From the NCBI GenBank assembly GCA_964432485.1, contig CAYSNP010000003.1:26302-90301 (forward strand): a DNA stretch of 64,000 nucleotides. Reading direction: 5' to 3'. This document shows positions 15,566 to 23,652 of the stretch, in pieces. This DNA is from CAYSNP01 sp964432485 (GTDB taxonomy: Bacteria; Bacillota; Clostridia; Christensenellales; DTU072). Below the pieces are notes generated by a model. That model did not search any database. It saw only the letters and a program-made list of their open reading frames with translations, and had not been told where the DNA came from. A program made the translations under genes and the position numbers. The stretch's first letter is position 1, and every line of letters begins with the position of its first letter.

Positions 15566-16093
15566 CTAGAATCTATATCTTTCTTTCCATTTGGGCTTAT
15601 ATAATACCTCTCCTAGTATCATTGCTTCTAGTACAGCTTTATTGCCTTCTTCTGTTATATCATCACTATATGCCAGTCTTTGGTAAAGAGGGCTTACAGT
15701 AGAGCCAGTTTTTTCTTCTATTACGGTAATTTTGCTTTTTGATACTGTTTGCAACTTAGAGGGCTTTAGCTTTTGATATGAGTATTTTACTAAAACTGTT
15801 GGACGGATGTTGCTTGGCTTTATGGAAGATTTAGTTTTTTCTATTGTCCAATCTGTTTTGGGCTTTTCCGGCTTTTTTGCTTTAGGTTTTGCAATAGGAG
15901 CACCGGGCTGCCTTCCTGCTTTTTGCCTTATTTCATCTGCAAGATTGTAGTAGCCGCCCTTAGGGCTATACCCCTCATTGCGTGGAGCAATGGGGGGTTG
16001 TTGCCGCTTGTTGCCGCTGTCTTGAGAGGAGAAGCCAATGATTACTATCAGAATCACTACTCCTAAAAAGATAAATATAGGAATTGCTGTCAT
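15566..16093 (-). CDS. membrane-anchored hypothetical protein in the NfeD-FloA operon
   Basis: Function not recognised. The 175-residue product has one N-terminal membrane helix (residues ~3-21) and then a basic, Lys/Pro-rich linker with little predicted structure up to about residue 110. A more compact C-terminal stretch follows (YQRLAYSDDITEEGNKAVLE). It starts 13 bp after floA in the same direction and ends at the shared terminator, so it is the third gene of the unit. In Bacillus the third gene (yqfB) is different. A role in the FloA membrane microdomain is inferred only from position. Confidence 0.65.
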   Translation of the reverse strand: MTAIPIFIFLGVVILIVIIGFSSQDSGNKRQQPPIAPRNEGYSPKGGYYNLADEIRQKAGRQPGAPIAKPKAKKPEKPKTDWTIEKTKSSIKPSNIRPTVLVKYSYQKLKPSKLQTVSKSKITVIEEKTGSTVSPLYQRLAYSDDITEEGNKAVLEAMILGEVLYKPKWKERYRF

Positions 16094-16106
16094 TTATGCT
16101 TACCTA

Positions 16107-17126
16107 TCAACCTTTATCTTTGGGTTTAGAGGGTTTTGCAGTAGGTTTTTCCGAACCGCTCAGTGCATTGCGCATAGAGGTATCCGCTTGAATATTTTGC
16201 ATTTGGTAGTAATCCATTATGCCCAACCTGCCTGTCCTAAAGGCTTCTGCCATAGCTCTTGGCACTTCGCTTTCCGCCTCTATAACTTTAGCGCGCATTT
16301 CTTGAGATTTTGCTTTCATTTCTTGCTCAAGAGCTACCGCCATTGCCCTGCGCTCTTCCGCTTTTGCCTCTGCAATACTCTTATCCGCTTCCGCTTGGTC
16401 GATTTGCAGTTGTGCGCCCACATTACGCCCTACATCAATATCAGCTATATCAATGGAAAGTATTTCAAAAGCTGTACCTGCATCCAGTCCTTTATCCAGC
16501 ACAGTCTTGCTGATAAGGTCGGGATTCTCCAGCACTTCCTTATGGGTTTCTGCGCTGCCTACGGTAGTAACAATACCTTCGCCTACTCTGGCAATAATAG
16601 TTTCTTCCCCTGCGCCGCCAATAAGTCTGGAAATATTTGCCCTAACGGTAACTCTGGCTTTAGTCCGCAATTCTATACCGTTTTTTGCAATTGCCGAAAC
16701 TTCCGGCGTTTCAATAACTTTAGGGTTTACGCTAACATTGACAGCCTCCAGCACATTGCGCCCTGCAAGGTCAATCCCCATAGCGGTCTTTGTAGACAAT
16801 TCGATATTAGCCGCATGTGCGCTGATAAGAGCCCTTACCACCCTTAGCACATCGCCTTTTGCCATAGCATGGCTTTCCATAACATCTATATCTATATCTA
16901 GGCCTGCTTTTTTGGACTGAATGTATGCCTCCACAATCATAGCCACCTTGACTTTGCGCCAACGCATACCTACCAGCCTTCCCATAGAGACAGGCGCGCC
17001 GGACACCAAAGAGGTGAACCACAAGTTCACGGGCACGATTATTGCTATAATGATAATAAGGACAACCAGCAAAGTAATGGCAATGGCAATTGCCGCTCCT
17101 GTGCTAATCAATAGAAATGGTATCAT
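16107..17126 (-). CDS. floA: flotillin-like protein FloA
   Basis: Scaffold protein of functional membrane microdomains that affects membrane fluidity, signalling and secretion complexes. The 339-residue product (family ~330) has an N-terminal hairpin of hydrophobic segments (residues ~2-33), the conserved start of the soluble part (APVSMGRLVGMRWRKV), a PHB/SPFH-like domain and the Glu/Ala-rich coiled-coil near the C-terminus. MAEAFRTGRLGIMDYYQMQN is diagnostic for this family (formerly UPF0365). I use the ATG at 17126, because a TTG further upstream lies inside the TAGGAGGA ribosome binding site. It follows the nfeD-like gene by 37 bp, as in many Firmicutes. Confidence 0.95.
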   Translation of the reverse strand: MIPFLLISTGAAIAIAITLLVVLIIIIAIIVPVNLWFTSLVSGAPVSMGRLVGMRWRKVKVAMIVEAYIQSKKAGLDIDIDVMESHAMAKGDVLRVVRALISAHAANIELSTKTAMGIDLAGRNVLEAVNVSVNPKVIETPEVSAIAKNGIELRTKARVTVRANISRLIGGAGEETIIARVGEGIVTTVGSAETHKEVLENPDLISKTVLDKGLDAGTAFEILSIDIADIDVGRNVGAQLQIDQAEADKSIAEAKAEERRAMAVALEQEMKAKSQEMRAKVIEAESEVPRAMAEAFRTGRLGIMDYYQMQNIQADTSMRNALSGSEKPTAKPSKPKDKG

Positions 17127-17163
17127 TTGATTTCCTCCTAACAAATAATAAAGTATTTATATA

Positions 17164-17694
17164 TTACTCTGCTCTTTTAACCAGAATCTTAACGCCTTCT
17201 ACGCCGATAACCCTTACGCCTTCGCCTTTTGCAATGTAAAAACCGTCAGCCACCACATCATAGATTTCTTCACCTAGCTGCGCTCTTCCCACAGGTCTAA
17301 GGTCGGTGGTGGCTATCCCGATTGAGCCTATAAGACTAGTATAATCCTTAGTCCCTTCAGTTATTCCATTACCTAAAACAGAGCCCTTTTGTATAATTGG
17401 CGACCGAAAAATCCATCCTTTTTTTGCGCTGGAAAGCATAACTAAAAATGCGCTGATTATCGAAATACATATAATAAATATCATTATAAAAGCCTGAGCC
17501 AAAGGCGTGCCGTGCCCGGCAGATACATGAATAAAGATAGAGGCTATGCAAAGTATAATGCCTAAAGTACCAAAGATGCCGAATCCGGGCTGAAAAATCT
17601 CCACAATTATAAAAACAAGTCCTGCAACAAGACAAATCACCGCTACAGCATTTATCGTGGAAAAAAATATACCAATTTCTTGAAAGATACTCAT
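17164..17694 (-). CDS. NfeD-like membrane protein
   Basis: Partner of flotillin-type proteins. The 176-residue product has four hydrophobic segments (about 15-32, 35-51, 54-68 and 72-90) and then a C-terminal soluble beta-barrel of OB-fold type (GSIGIATTDLRPVGRA...GVRVIGVEGVKILVKR). This is the short NfeD form (NfeD1b-like) without the serine protease domain. The start has AAGGAG and the gene heads the three-gene minus-strand unit. Confidence 0.9.
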   Translation of the reverse strand: MSIFQEIGIFFSTINAVAVICLVAGLVFIIVEIFQPGFGIFGTLGIILCIASIFIHVSAGHGTPLAQAFIMIFIICISIISAFLVMLSSAKKGWIFRSPIIQKGSVLGNGITEGTKDYTSLIGSIGIATTDLRPVGRAQLGEEIYDVVADGFYIAKGEGVRVIGVEGVKILVKRAE

Positions 17695-17887
17695 TTTTAG
17701 AGCTCCTTATTATATTGCAATTTCAAGTATACAGCCAATTTATTTATATGTCAAGTATTATGAAAATTACAGTCTTGGCACAATTATATTGACAACAGGG
17801 CAACGATACCTAGCTTTAGTATGAGAACAATAAGCTAAAAAAAAGAATACCTTATAATATAAATATAAACAAGGAGATATTAAAGAG

Positions 17888-18766
17888 ATGGATATTCCTA
17901 TCAATGAGCCTGAAAAGGAGCTTGCCAGGCAAGAGCCGATTGCTATAGTGGAACAGCCTTGGAGCAGAGATGCTGTTATTGCTGTAGAAAGTACGGAAAA
18001 AGTTGATGAGCCTGCCCTTCAAGCAGCAGTAAATGAACCTAAGGAAGAAGTTGTAGTAAATGTAGCGGGCAGTGATAAAGCTGAAAAGATTGATAAGGAG
18101 GAGAGCACCAAAGCAGAAAGCGTAGCTAGTAAAGAGCCAGAAAAAGAAGAAACAGAAGCAAAAGCAGCGTCTGCGGCCAATCCAAAGCCCCCCATAAGAC
18201 CTCATGAGCAATCATATGAGCCTGTTATTGCGCCAGACTTGGCTTCTAAGCCTCCCATACATAAGCCTTTACCTTTAGACAAGTATCGTTATGATGCCCC
18301 ATATCCAGATACCAAAGGTGTTGCCCGAAACTTAGCTTATGCTAAAATAATACAAGAAAGTTTTTCCTCTCCCATAAGCGAATTCACCGCCGCCAGCCAA
18401 TATGTATTTGACCATTTGGTATCAGGGCCTCAAAATGATGAGATTAGCGCAGCCTTTGAAGGGATTGCAATAGTAGAAATGGAGCATTTAGAGTTGCTGG
18501 GTGAGCTAATTCTGGAGCTGGGGGCATTGCCCTTTTACAAAGGTGATTGGCGCAACAAGTTTTGGCAAGGAAACTTTGTTAAATATAATACCAACCTCCG
18601 AACTATGATACTATGCGCAATAAGCGATGAGAAGAAAGCAATTAGCCAATATGAGAAAAGCATTAAAATGATAAAGGACCCTAAGATAAATAAATTGCTT
18701 GAAAGAATTATTTTAGATGAAGAGGTTCACATAGAAATCTTTAAAGAGCTGCTGAGAAAACTGTAA
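17888..18766 (+). CDS. ferritin-like diiron protein with long acidic N-terminal region
   Basis: The C-terminal ~150 residues form a four-helix ferritin-like domain with all expected iron ligands: Glu in SPISEFTAASQY, ExxH in EMEHLELLG, Glu in DEKKAISQYEK and ExxH in DEEVHIEIF. Such proteins store iron, detoxify peroxide or act as spore-coat-type manganese catalases. Which one applies is not clear, as no rubredoxin domain or C-terminal catalase extension is present. Residues 1-~125 are acidic, rich in Glu, Lys, Ala and Pro, and look disordered. This extension is unusual for the family. An ACAAGGAG site lies upstream. It is a single-gene unit that ends at the terminator at 18808. Confidence 0.85.
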   Translation: MDIPINEPEKELARQEPIAIVEQPWSRDAVIAVESTEKVDEPALQAAVNEPKEEVVVNVAGSDKAEKIDKEESTKAESVASKEPEKEETEAKAASAANPKPPIRPHEQSYEPVIAPDLASKPPIHKPLPLDKYRYDAPYPDTKGVARNLAYAKIIQESFSSPISEFTAASQYVFDHLVSGPQNDEISAAFEGIAIVEMEHLELLGELILELGALPFYKGDWRNKFWQGNFVKYNTNLRTMILCAISDEKKAISQYEKSIKMIKDPKINKLLERIILDEEVHIEIFKELLRKL

Positions 18767-18807
18767 CCTTATGATATACGCCTTATAAAACTTATTAATT
18801 TTTATAC

Positions 18808-18842
18808 TCATTGCCTGCAAAGTGCGGGCAATGATTTTTATT
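18808..18842 (+). terminator. terminator after the ferritin-like gene
   Basis: Stem CATTGCC/GGCAATG (18809-18815 with 18827-18833) followed by a T-rich tract. Confidence 0.7.
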
Positions 18843-18878
18843 TATATCCAACTAAGATTGTTTTTGCCAGCAAAAAAC

Positions 18879-18907
18879 TTTACTTTAATGCTGCAAAATT
18901 GTATACT
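18879..18907 (+). promoter_or_regulatory. promoter for the 2-oxoacid oxidoreductase operon
   Basis: TTTACT (18879-18884), 17-bp spacer, TATACT (18902-18907), 32 bp before the first gene. Confidence 0.6.
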
Positions 18908-18939
18908 TTATAATATATTGTTTTCTAAGGAGAAAAAAG

Positions 18940-19143
18940 TTGGCAAAGACAATTATAGATAAGCAAGTGTGTAAAGGGTGTGCTCTTTGCGTAAGAGAGT
19001 GCCCTGTAAAGATAATAGAAATATCGTCCTCCAGCAACTTGCACGGTTACTTTTATGCAGTTGTTATAGACAATGATAAATGCATAGGTTGCGCTAATTG
19101 TGCAGTTGTTTGTCCTGATTGCGCTATAGAGGTGTACAGATGA
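18940..19143 (+). CDS. korD: 2-oxoacid:ferredoxin oxidoreductase, ferredoxin-like delta subunit
   Basis: Electron-transfer subunit that passes electrons from the thiamine-diphosphate centre to free ferredoxin. The 67 residues carry two [4Fe-4S] motifs: Cys11, 14, 17, 21 and Cys48, 51, 54, 58, each with a following Pro. The start is TTG with AAGGAG 9 nt upstream. There is no ATG in this frame that would keep the first cluster. It overlaps the alpha-subunit gene by 4 nt (ATGA). Gene order delta-alpha-beta-gamma is that of KOR/VOR enzymes in Clostridia. Confidence 0.93.
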   Translation: MAKTIIDKQVCKGCALCVRECPVKIIEISSSSNLHGYFYAVVIDNDKCIGCANCAVVCPDCAIEVYR

Positions 19144-20195
19144 AAAAACTAATGAAAGGCAATGAGGCAATAGCAGAAGCCGCTGTTTTGGGTGGCTGTA
19201 GAGCCTTTTTTGGTTACCCAATCACCCCACAAAACGAAATCCCCGAATATTTATCTTGGAGACTGCCTGAGTTGGGCGATGTGTTTATTCAAGCGGAAAG
19301 CGAAGTTGCGGCTATCAATATGGTATATGGTGCTGCCGCCGCAGGTGCTCTTGCTATGACCAGCTCTTCCAGTCCCGGCATTAGCTTAAAGCAGGAAGGT
19401 ATCAGCTATATAGCAGGTGCGCAACTCCCTTGCGTTATTGTCAATATGGTGCGCAGCGGTCCGGGGCTAGGGGGCATACTTCCGTCGCAAGGGGACTACT
19501 TTCAAGCAGTTAAAGGCGGCGGACATGGGGATTATAAACTTTTGGTCTATGGCCCTTCAACCTTGCAAGAAGCTGTGGATATAGTATATAACGCCTTTGA
19601 AAAGGCAACTAAATATCGCATCCCGGTAATGATATTAGGCGACGGAATGCTTGGCCAAATGATGGAAGCTGTGGAATTGCCGCCTATGAAACAGCCCGAC
19701 AGCCTAAGCATGCCTTGGGCGGCGGACGGAAGCGGCAGAGGGGCAGGACGCAGGATTATCAATTCCTTATATATACAGCCTGAGGAGCTGGAGGCTCGCA
19801 CCATAGCCGCTTATCAAAATTATAAGGCTATGGAAGAGGCGGAGCTGGCATACGAAAGCTATATGACCGATGATGCGCAGATAGTTCTTTGCGCTTATGG
19901 CAGCGTAGCCCGTATTTGCAGGAGCGCAATTAATCTATTGAGAGGTCAAGGCATTAAGGTAGGTATGCTTAGGCCGATTACCCTTTATCCATTCCCTTAT
20001 CAAGCAATTAATGAGCTTGCAAGCAAAGACAATGTGCAATCCTTTTTGACTGTAGAGCTATCTATGGGACAAATGCTTGAAGATGTAAAGCTAGGGGTAA
20101 ACGGAGCAAAACCTGTGGACTTTTATGGCAGAACGGGCGGCATTGTAATGACTCCAGAAGAAATTGCAGATTATGTAAAAGGCGGTATACGCTAA
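19140..20195 (+). CDS. korA: 2-oxoacid:ferredoxin oxidoreductase alpha subunit
   Basis: Catalytic alpha subunit of a KOR/VOR-type enzyme that oxidises a 2-oxoacid (2-oxoglutarate or branched-chain) to its acyl-CoA with reduction of ferredoxin. The 351-residue product starts MKKLMKGNEAIAEAAV and contains GCRAFFGYPITPQNE and the conserved SSSPGISLKQEG region of the pyrimidine-binding domain. I prefer the ATG at 19140, which overlaps the ferredoxin stop as ATGA, over an upstream in-frame ATG at 19119 that would add seven residues. The beta subunit gene follows with TAATG. Confidence 0.93.
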   Translation: MKKLMKGNEAIAEAAVLGGCRAFFGYPITPQNEIPEYLSWRLPELGDVFIQAESEVAAINMVYGAAAAGALAMTSSSSPGISLKQEGISYIAGAQLPCVIVNMVRSGPGLGGILPSQGDYFQAVKGGGHGDYKLLVYGPSTLQEAVDIVYNAFEKATKYRIPVMILGDGMLGQMMEAVELPPMKQPDSLSMPWAADGSGRGAGRRIINSLYIQPEELEARTIAAYQNYKAMEEAELAYESYMTDDAQIVLCAYGSVARICRSAINLLRGQGIKVGMLRPITLYPFPYQAINELASKDNVQSFLTVELSMGQMLEDVKLGVNGAKPVDFYGRTGGIVMTPEEIADYVKGGIR

Positions 20196-20932
20196 TGAAA
20201 ACCGTATTTGAAAAAACTAATATGCTAACAGACACACCGCTGCATTATTGTCCGGGCTGTACTCACGGTATAGCACATCGCATTACTGCAGAGGTGTTGC
20301 AAGAGCTTTGTCCTGACAAGGATATTATAGGCATTGCGCCTGTGGGTTGCGCTGTTTTTGCTTACAATTACTTTAATTGTGATATGATTCAAGCCGCTCA
20401 TGGCAGAGCGCCTGCTGTGGCAACAGGAGCAAAAAGGGTGCGCCCTGACGCTGTGGTATTTGCCTATCAAGGAGATGGCGACCTGGCTTCTATAGGTATG
20501 GCAGAAATAGTGCATGCCGCTGCCAGAGGTGAAAATATCACTGTTATTTTTATCAATAATGCCATTTACGGTATGACAGGCGGGCAAATGGCACCGACCA
20601 CTTTACTAGGACAAAAGGCAACTACTTCTCCTCAAGGGCGCATTGTACCGTTACATGGTAACCCTATTAAGGTTTGCGAGCTGCTTGCCTCCTTAGACGG
20701 TCCTGCTTATATAGAGCGGGTGCTGTTAAATGATGCCCGCAATATCCGCAAAGCAAAAAGAGCGGTAAAACGGGCTTTTGAATGCCAATTACAAAACAAA
20801 GGGTTTTCACTTATCGAAATGTTATCCACCTGTCCTACCAATTGGCGAATGACTCCGCAAGCGGCGCTTGATTTTTCGGCTAATGAAATGGCAAAAGTTT
20901 TCCCTCCGGGCGTATTTAAGGAGTTAAAGTAA
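20195..20932 (+). CDS. korB: 2-oxoacid:ferredoxin oxidoreductase beta subunit
   Basis: Binds thiamine diphosphate. The 245-residue product has YCPGCTHGIAHR at ~18-29 and the TPP/Mg motif GDGDLASIGMAE followed by NNAIYGMTGGQM. The N-terminal Cys19/Cys22 pair is typical of KorB/VorA. The start overlaps the alpha stop by one base (TAATG), as does its own stop with the next gene, so the three subunits are translationally coupled. Confidence 0.93.
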   Translation: MKTVFEKTNMLTDTPLHYCPGCTHGIAHRITAEVLQELCPDKDIIGIAPVGCAVFAYNYFNCDMIQAAHGRAPAVATGAKRVRPDAVVFAYQGDGDLASIGMAEIVHAAARGENITVIFINNAIYGMTGGQMAPTTLLGQKATTSPQGRIVPLHGNPIKVCELLASLDGPAYIERVLLNDARNIRKAKRAVKRAFECQLQNKGFSLIEMLSTCPTNWRMTPQAALDFSANEMAKVFPPGVFKELK

Positions 20933-21465
20933 TGGAAGAAAAGATAATAATTGCAGGTTTTGGCGGACAAGGGGTGTTGAGCTTAGGACAATTTTTAGCC
21001 AATATGGCAATTGCAGAAGGGCAAGAGGTCACTTGGCTGCCCTCTTACGGACCTGAAATGCGCGGCGGCACAAGCAATTGTATGGTTGTGGTAAGCGATA
21101 AGCCGGTAGCTTCGCCAATTATTGCTTATCCCGACTGCCTTATAGCTATGAATTTGCCTTCCCTTATTAAATTCAAAGACCAAGTGAAAAAAGGCGGCAC
21201 TATAATTATCAATAGTACGCTAATCGACTTTGAGCAGGAGCTTAAAGGGGTTAATATAATCAGAGTTCCTGCCGGCGAGATAGCTTATTCTGCAGGCAGC
21301 GAAAAAGCCGCTAATATCGTAGCTCTTGCGGTGTATCTAAAGGCAAGAGGCACTTTTGCAAAAGAAACCGCGCTTTTGGTAATAAAAGAGCGTTTTTCTG
21401 CCAAACCTAAACTTGTAGATATTAATATTGCCGCATTTGAAGCAGGCTACAACTATTTTTCCTAA
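20932..21465 (+). CDS. korC: 2-oxoacid:ferredoxin oxidoreductase gamma subunit
   Basis: The 177-residue gamma subunit begins IIIAGFGGQGVLSLGQFLA and contains the signature LPSYGPEMRGGTSNC, both diagnostic for the POR/KOR gamma domain. It contributes to the CoA and TPP sites at the subunit interface. Last gene of korDABC. A separate promoter for enolase follows. Substrate specificity (2-oxoglutarate versus 2-oxoisovalerate) cannot be decided here. Confidence 0.93.
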   Translation: MEEKIIIAGFGGQGVLSLGQFLANMAIAEGQEVTWLPSYGPEMRGGTSNCMVVVSDKPVASPIIAYPDCLIAMNLPSLIKFKDQVKKGGTIIINSTLIDFEQELKGVNIIRVPAGEIAYSAGSEKAANIVALAVYLKARGTFAKETALLVIKERFSAKPKLVDINIAAFEAGYNYFS

Positions 21466-21498
21466 GGATTGCTATATAATCAGCCCGCAAGGTTTTAA

Positions 21499-21527
21499 TT
21501 GACGCAATTGTAAAAATATGGTAGTAT
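21499..21527 (+). promoter_or_regulatory. promoter for enolase
   Basis: TTGACG (21499-21504), 17-bp spacer, TAGTAT (21522-21527), 34 bp before the ATG. Confidence 0.6.
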
Positions 21528-21561
21528 TTATAGCGTAAATAAAAAATAGGAGAAGGTTCTT

Positions 21562-22875
21562 ATGAAAGATTATTACCCAATAGAAAGCATTTTTGCTCGT
21601 GAAATTATGGATTCTCGAGGCAATCCCACTATAGAGGCGGAAGTGATTGCAATGGGCGCTACCGCTCGAGCCGCTGTGCCCAGCGGAGCATCTACAGGCG
21701 CTTTTGAAGCGGTAGAGCTAAGGGATAAAGATAAGACTAGGTATATGGGCAAAGGTGTAAGCAAGGCAGTTAAGAATGTTAATGAAATCATTGCTCCTGC
21801 GCTGGAAGGCTATAATGTATTTGACCAAACTCTTATTGATAAAGTGATGATAGACTTAGACGGTACTTCTAATAAGGCAAAATTGGGCGCAAATGCAATC
21901 CTTGCGGTATCCCTGGCTGTTGCAAAGCTGGCAGCAGAGCTTGCAGGCTTGCCTTTATATCAGTATATTGGCGGAGTCAATGCCAAAAGGTTGCCTGTTC
22001 CTATGATGAATATTATCAACGGGGGCAAACACGCCGATAACTCCGTTAGCTGTCAGGAATTTATGATTATGCCCGTTGGCGCGCAATCTTTTAAGCAAGC
22101 CTTGCAATGGTGCAGCGAAGTGTTCCATAACTTAAAAGCTGTGCTAAAGGCAAAGGGCTACTCTACCGCAGTAGGGGATGAGGGCGGCTTTGCCCCCAAT
22201 CTAAAGAGCGATGAGGAAGCGTTGCAAGTTATTGTAGAGGCAATTTCCGCAGCAGGCTATAAGCCCGGCGTAGATTTTCGAATTGCGCTTGACCCCGCCG
22301 CTACCGAAATGTATGAAGAAGCAAAGAAAGTAGGCAAGGAAGACAGTTACTATTTTTGGAAAATCAATAAAATGTTTTCAAGAGACGAACTAATAAGTTT
22401 TTGGGAAGAAATGTGTTCAAAATATCCCATTATTTCTATAGAGGACGGTCTTGCAGAGGAAGATTGGGAGGGCTGGAAAGCCTTTTACGACAGGCTGGGA
22501 GATAAGATTCAAATAGTTGGAGACGACTTATTTGTCACCAATACTAAAAGACTCAACAAAGGCATTAAAATGGGAGTTGCCAATTCTATCCTTATTAAGC
22601 TCAATCAAATCGGCACGCTTACCGAAACGCTGGAAGCCATAGAAACTGCCAACCGTGCAGGCTATACCGCTGTTGTATCCCACCGTTCGGGCGAAACTGA
22701 GGATACCACAATAGCAGACTTAGCAGTAGCGCTCAATGCAGGCCAAATCAAGACAGGCGCACCGTCCCGTACCGATAGAGTAGCCAAATATAATCAGTTA
22801 TTAAGGATAGAAGAGGAGTTAGGCGAAGTAGCGGAGTATCCCGGCATAAAGGCTTGGTTCAACTTAAAAAAATAA
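21562..22875 (+). CDS. eno: enolase
   Basis: Converts 2-phosphoglycerate to phosphoenolpyruvate in glycolysis. The 437-residue product (family ~430) has AREIMDSRGNPTIEAEV at the N-terminus, VPSGASTGAFEAVELRD with the mobile active-site loop, the Mg-binding SIEDGLAEEDWEGW and QIVGDDLFVTN, and the substrate-binding SHRSGETEDTTIADLAV. TAGGAGAAGG precedes the ATG. Single-gene unit with a strong terminator. Confidence 0.98.
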   Translation: MKDYYPIESIFAREIMDSRGNPTIEAEVIAMGATARAAVPSGASTGAFEAVELRDKDKTRYMGKGVSKAVKNVNEIIAPALEGYNVFDQTLIDKVMIDLDGTSNKAKLGANAILAVSLAVAKLAAELAGLPLYQYIGGVNAKRLPVPMMNIINGGKHADNSVSCQEFMIMPVGAQSFKQALQWCSEVFHNLKAVLKAKGYSTAVGDEGGFAPNLKSDEEALQVIVEAISAAGYKPGVDFRIALDPAATEMYEEAKKVGKEDSYYFWKINKMFSRDELISFWEEMCSKYPIISIEDGLAEEDWEGWKAFYDRLGDKIQIVGDDLFVTNTKRLNKGIKMGVANSILIKLNQIGTLTETLEAIETANRAGYTAVVSHRSGETEDTTIADLAVALNAGQIKTGAPSRTDRVAKYNQLLRIEEELGEVAEYPGIKAWFNLKK

Positions 22876-22896
22876 AATTGTAATCCTTTTTCGCTA

Positions 22897-22930
22897 GCCC
22901 CGCCTTAGCTAAGGCGGGGCTTTTTTTTTA
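22897..22930 (+). terminator. strong terminator after eno
   Basis: Perfect stem GCCCCGCCTTA/TAAGGCGGGGC (22897-22907 with 22910-22920) followed by a run of T. Confidence 0.92.
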
Positions 22931-22948
22931 CATCTTTTTCGCTTTGCT

Positions 22949-23039
22949 AATGTTCTTAAATTAAATAACAAAAATATTTCTAAAAAAACGCTTGACAAAA
23001 GATTTGCCTTATGTTACAATGTTCTTAAATCAAATAACG
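22949..23039 (+). promoter_or_regulatory. restriction-modification promoter with two direct repeats (operator candidate)
   Basis: Promoter TTGACA (22992-22997), 17-bp spacer, TACAAT (23015-23020). A 21-bp sequence beginning AATGTTCTTAAAT and ending AAATAAC occurs at 22949-22969 and again at 23019-23039 with a single difference (T/C). The second copy covers the expected transcription start, the first lies 22 bp upstream of the -35. Each copy is also an imperfect palindrome (GTT...AAC). This is what an autoregulatory operator pair would look like. Confidence 0.6.
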
Positions 23040-23049
23040 GAGCATAGCA

Positions 23050-23628
23050 ATGACTTTAAGCGATATTGCAAATATAAATATTGGTACGATAATACGGCGC
23101 TTATCCAAGGTGGATACAGTAGGACAAGAGCATTGCTATCAATATTATACCCTAAGCAGTGCAGAATACGACCAAACTATTGATATATCCAAACTAAAAG
23201 ATATTAAGACAAGCGCCACCATAGACTCAAAATATATTTCTAAACAAGGTGATATTATTGTAGGCTTATCCGCCCCCTTTTCCTTTGCTTATATAGACAA
23301 TAGCACAGCAGGCACAATTATCCCTTCCCAATTTGCACTAATTAGGGCAAAAACGCATTTGATTTTGCCCGAATATTTGATTGCATACCTTACAAGCGAG
23401 CATATAACCAAGCTAATAGACAAGAGCGCCAAAGGTATGACAGTCAAGACTATCAGCATAGCGGTTTTATTTAACTTGCCTATAAAATTGCCCGATATGC
23501 AGACTCAACAACAAGTAGCCCGCTTACGCTCACTTATATTAGAAGAAAATGCACTTAATTACCAATATGCAAAACTGATGCAAGCTAAAAATAAGTACTA
23601 TATAGATAAACTTATTAAAAATAAATAA
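23050..23628 (+). CDS. single-TRD type I specificity-like protein (half HsdS)
   Basis: The 192-residue product resembles one half of HsdS: a target-recognition domain (~1-150, including GDIIVGLSAPFSFAYID and FALIRAK) followed by a short helical part (LPDMQTQQQVARLRSLI..ENALNYQYAKLMQ) like the conserved spacer helix of HsdS. A full HsdS has two such units. It precedes hsdM in the same unit (24 bp gap), while a complete two-TRD HsdS is encoded downstream. It could form an alternative methylase with HsdM as a dimer, or modulate specificity. It could also be an old duplication. An ACGGAG site lies 7 nt before the ATG. Confidence 0.75.
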   Translation: MTLSDIANINIGTIIRRLSKVDTVGQEHCYQYYTLSSAEYDQTIDISKLKDIKTSATIDSKYISKQGDIIVGLSAPFSFAYIDNSTAGTIIPSQFALIRAKTHLILPEYLIAYLTSEHITKLIDKSAKGMTVKTISIAVLFNLPIKLPDMQTQQQVARLRSLILEENALNYQYAKLMQAKNKYYIDKLIKNK

Positions 23629-23652
23629 AAAGTATAAAAGGAGAAAACTATA

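Noticed and set aside
16038..16847. 269-codon + strand ORF opposite floA
   Set aside because: It is antisense to a clear floA gene and has a Cys/Phe/His-rich composition typical of a shadow frame.
19119..19139. Upstream ATG for korA
   Set aside because: It lies within the last codons of the ferredoxin gene without a better ribosome binding site; the ATGA overlap at 19140 fits the coupling seen in the rest of the operon.
22992..23183. 63-codon + strand ORF at the start of the restriction unit
   Set aside because: It begins at the -35 box of the promoter and overlaps the half-HsdS gene in another frame.
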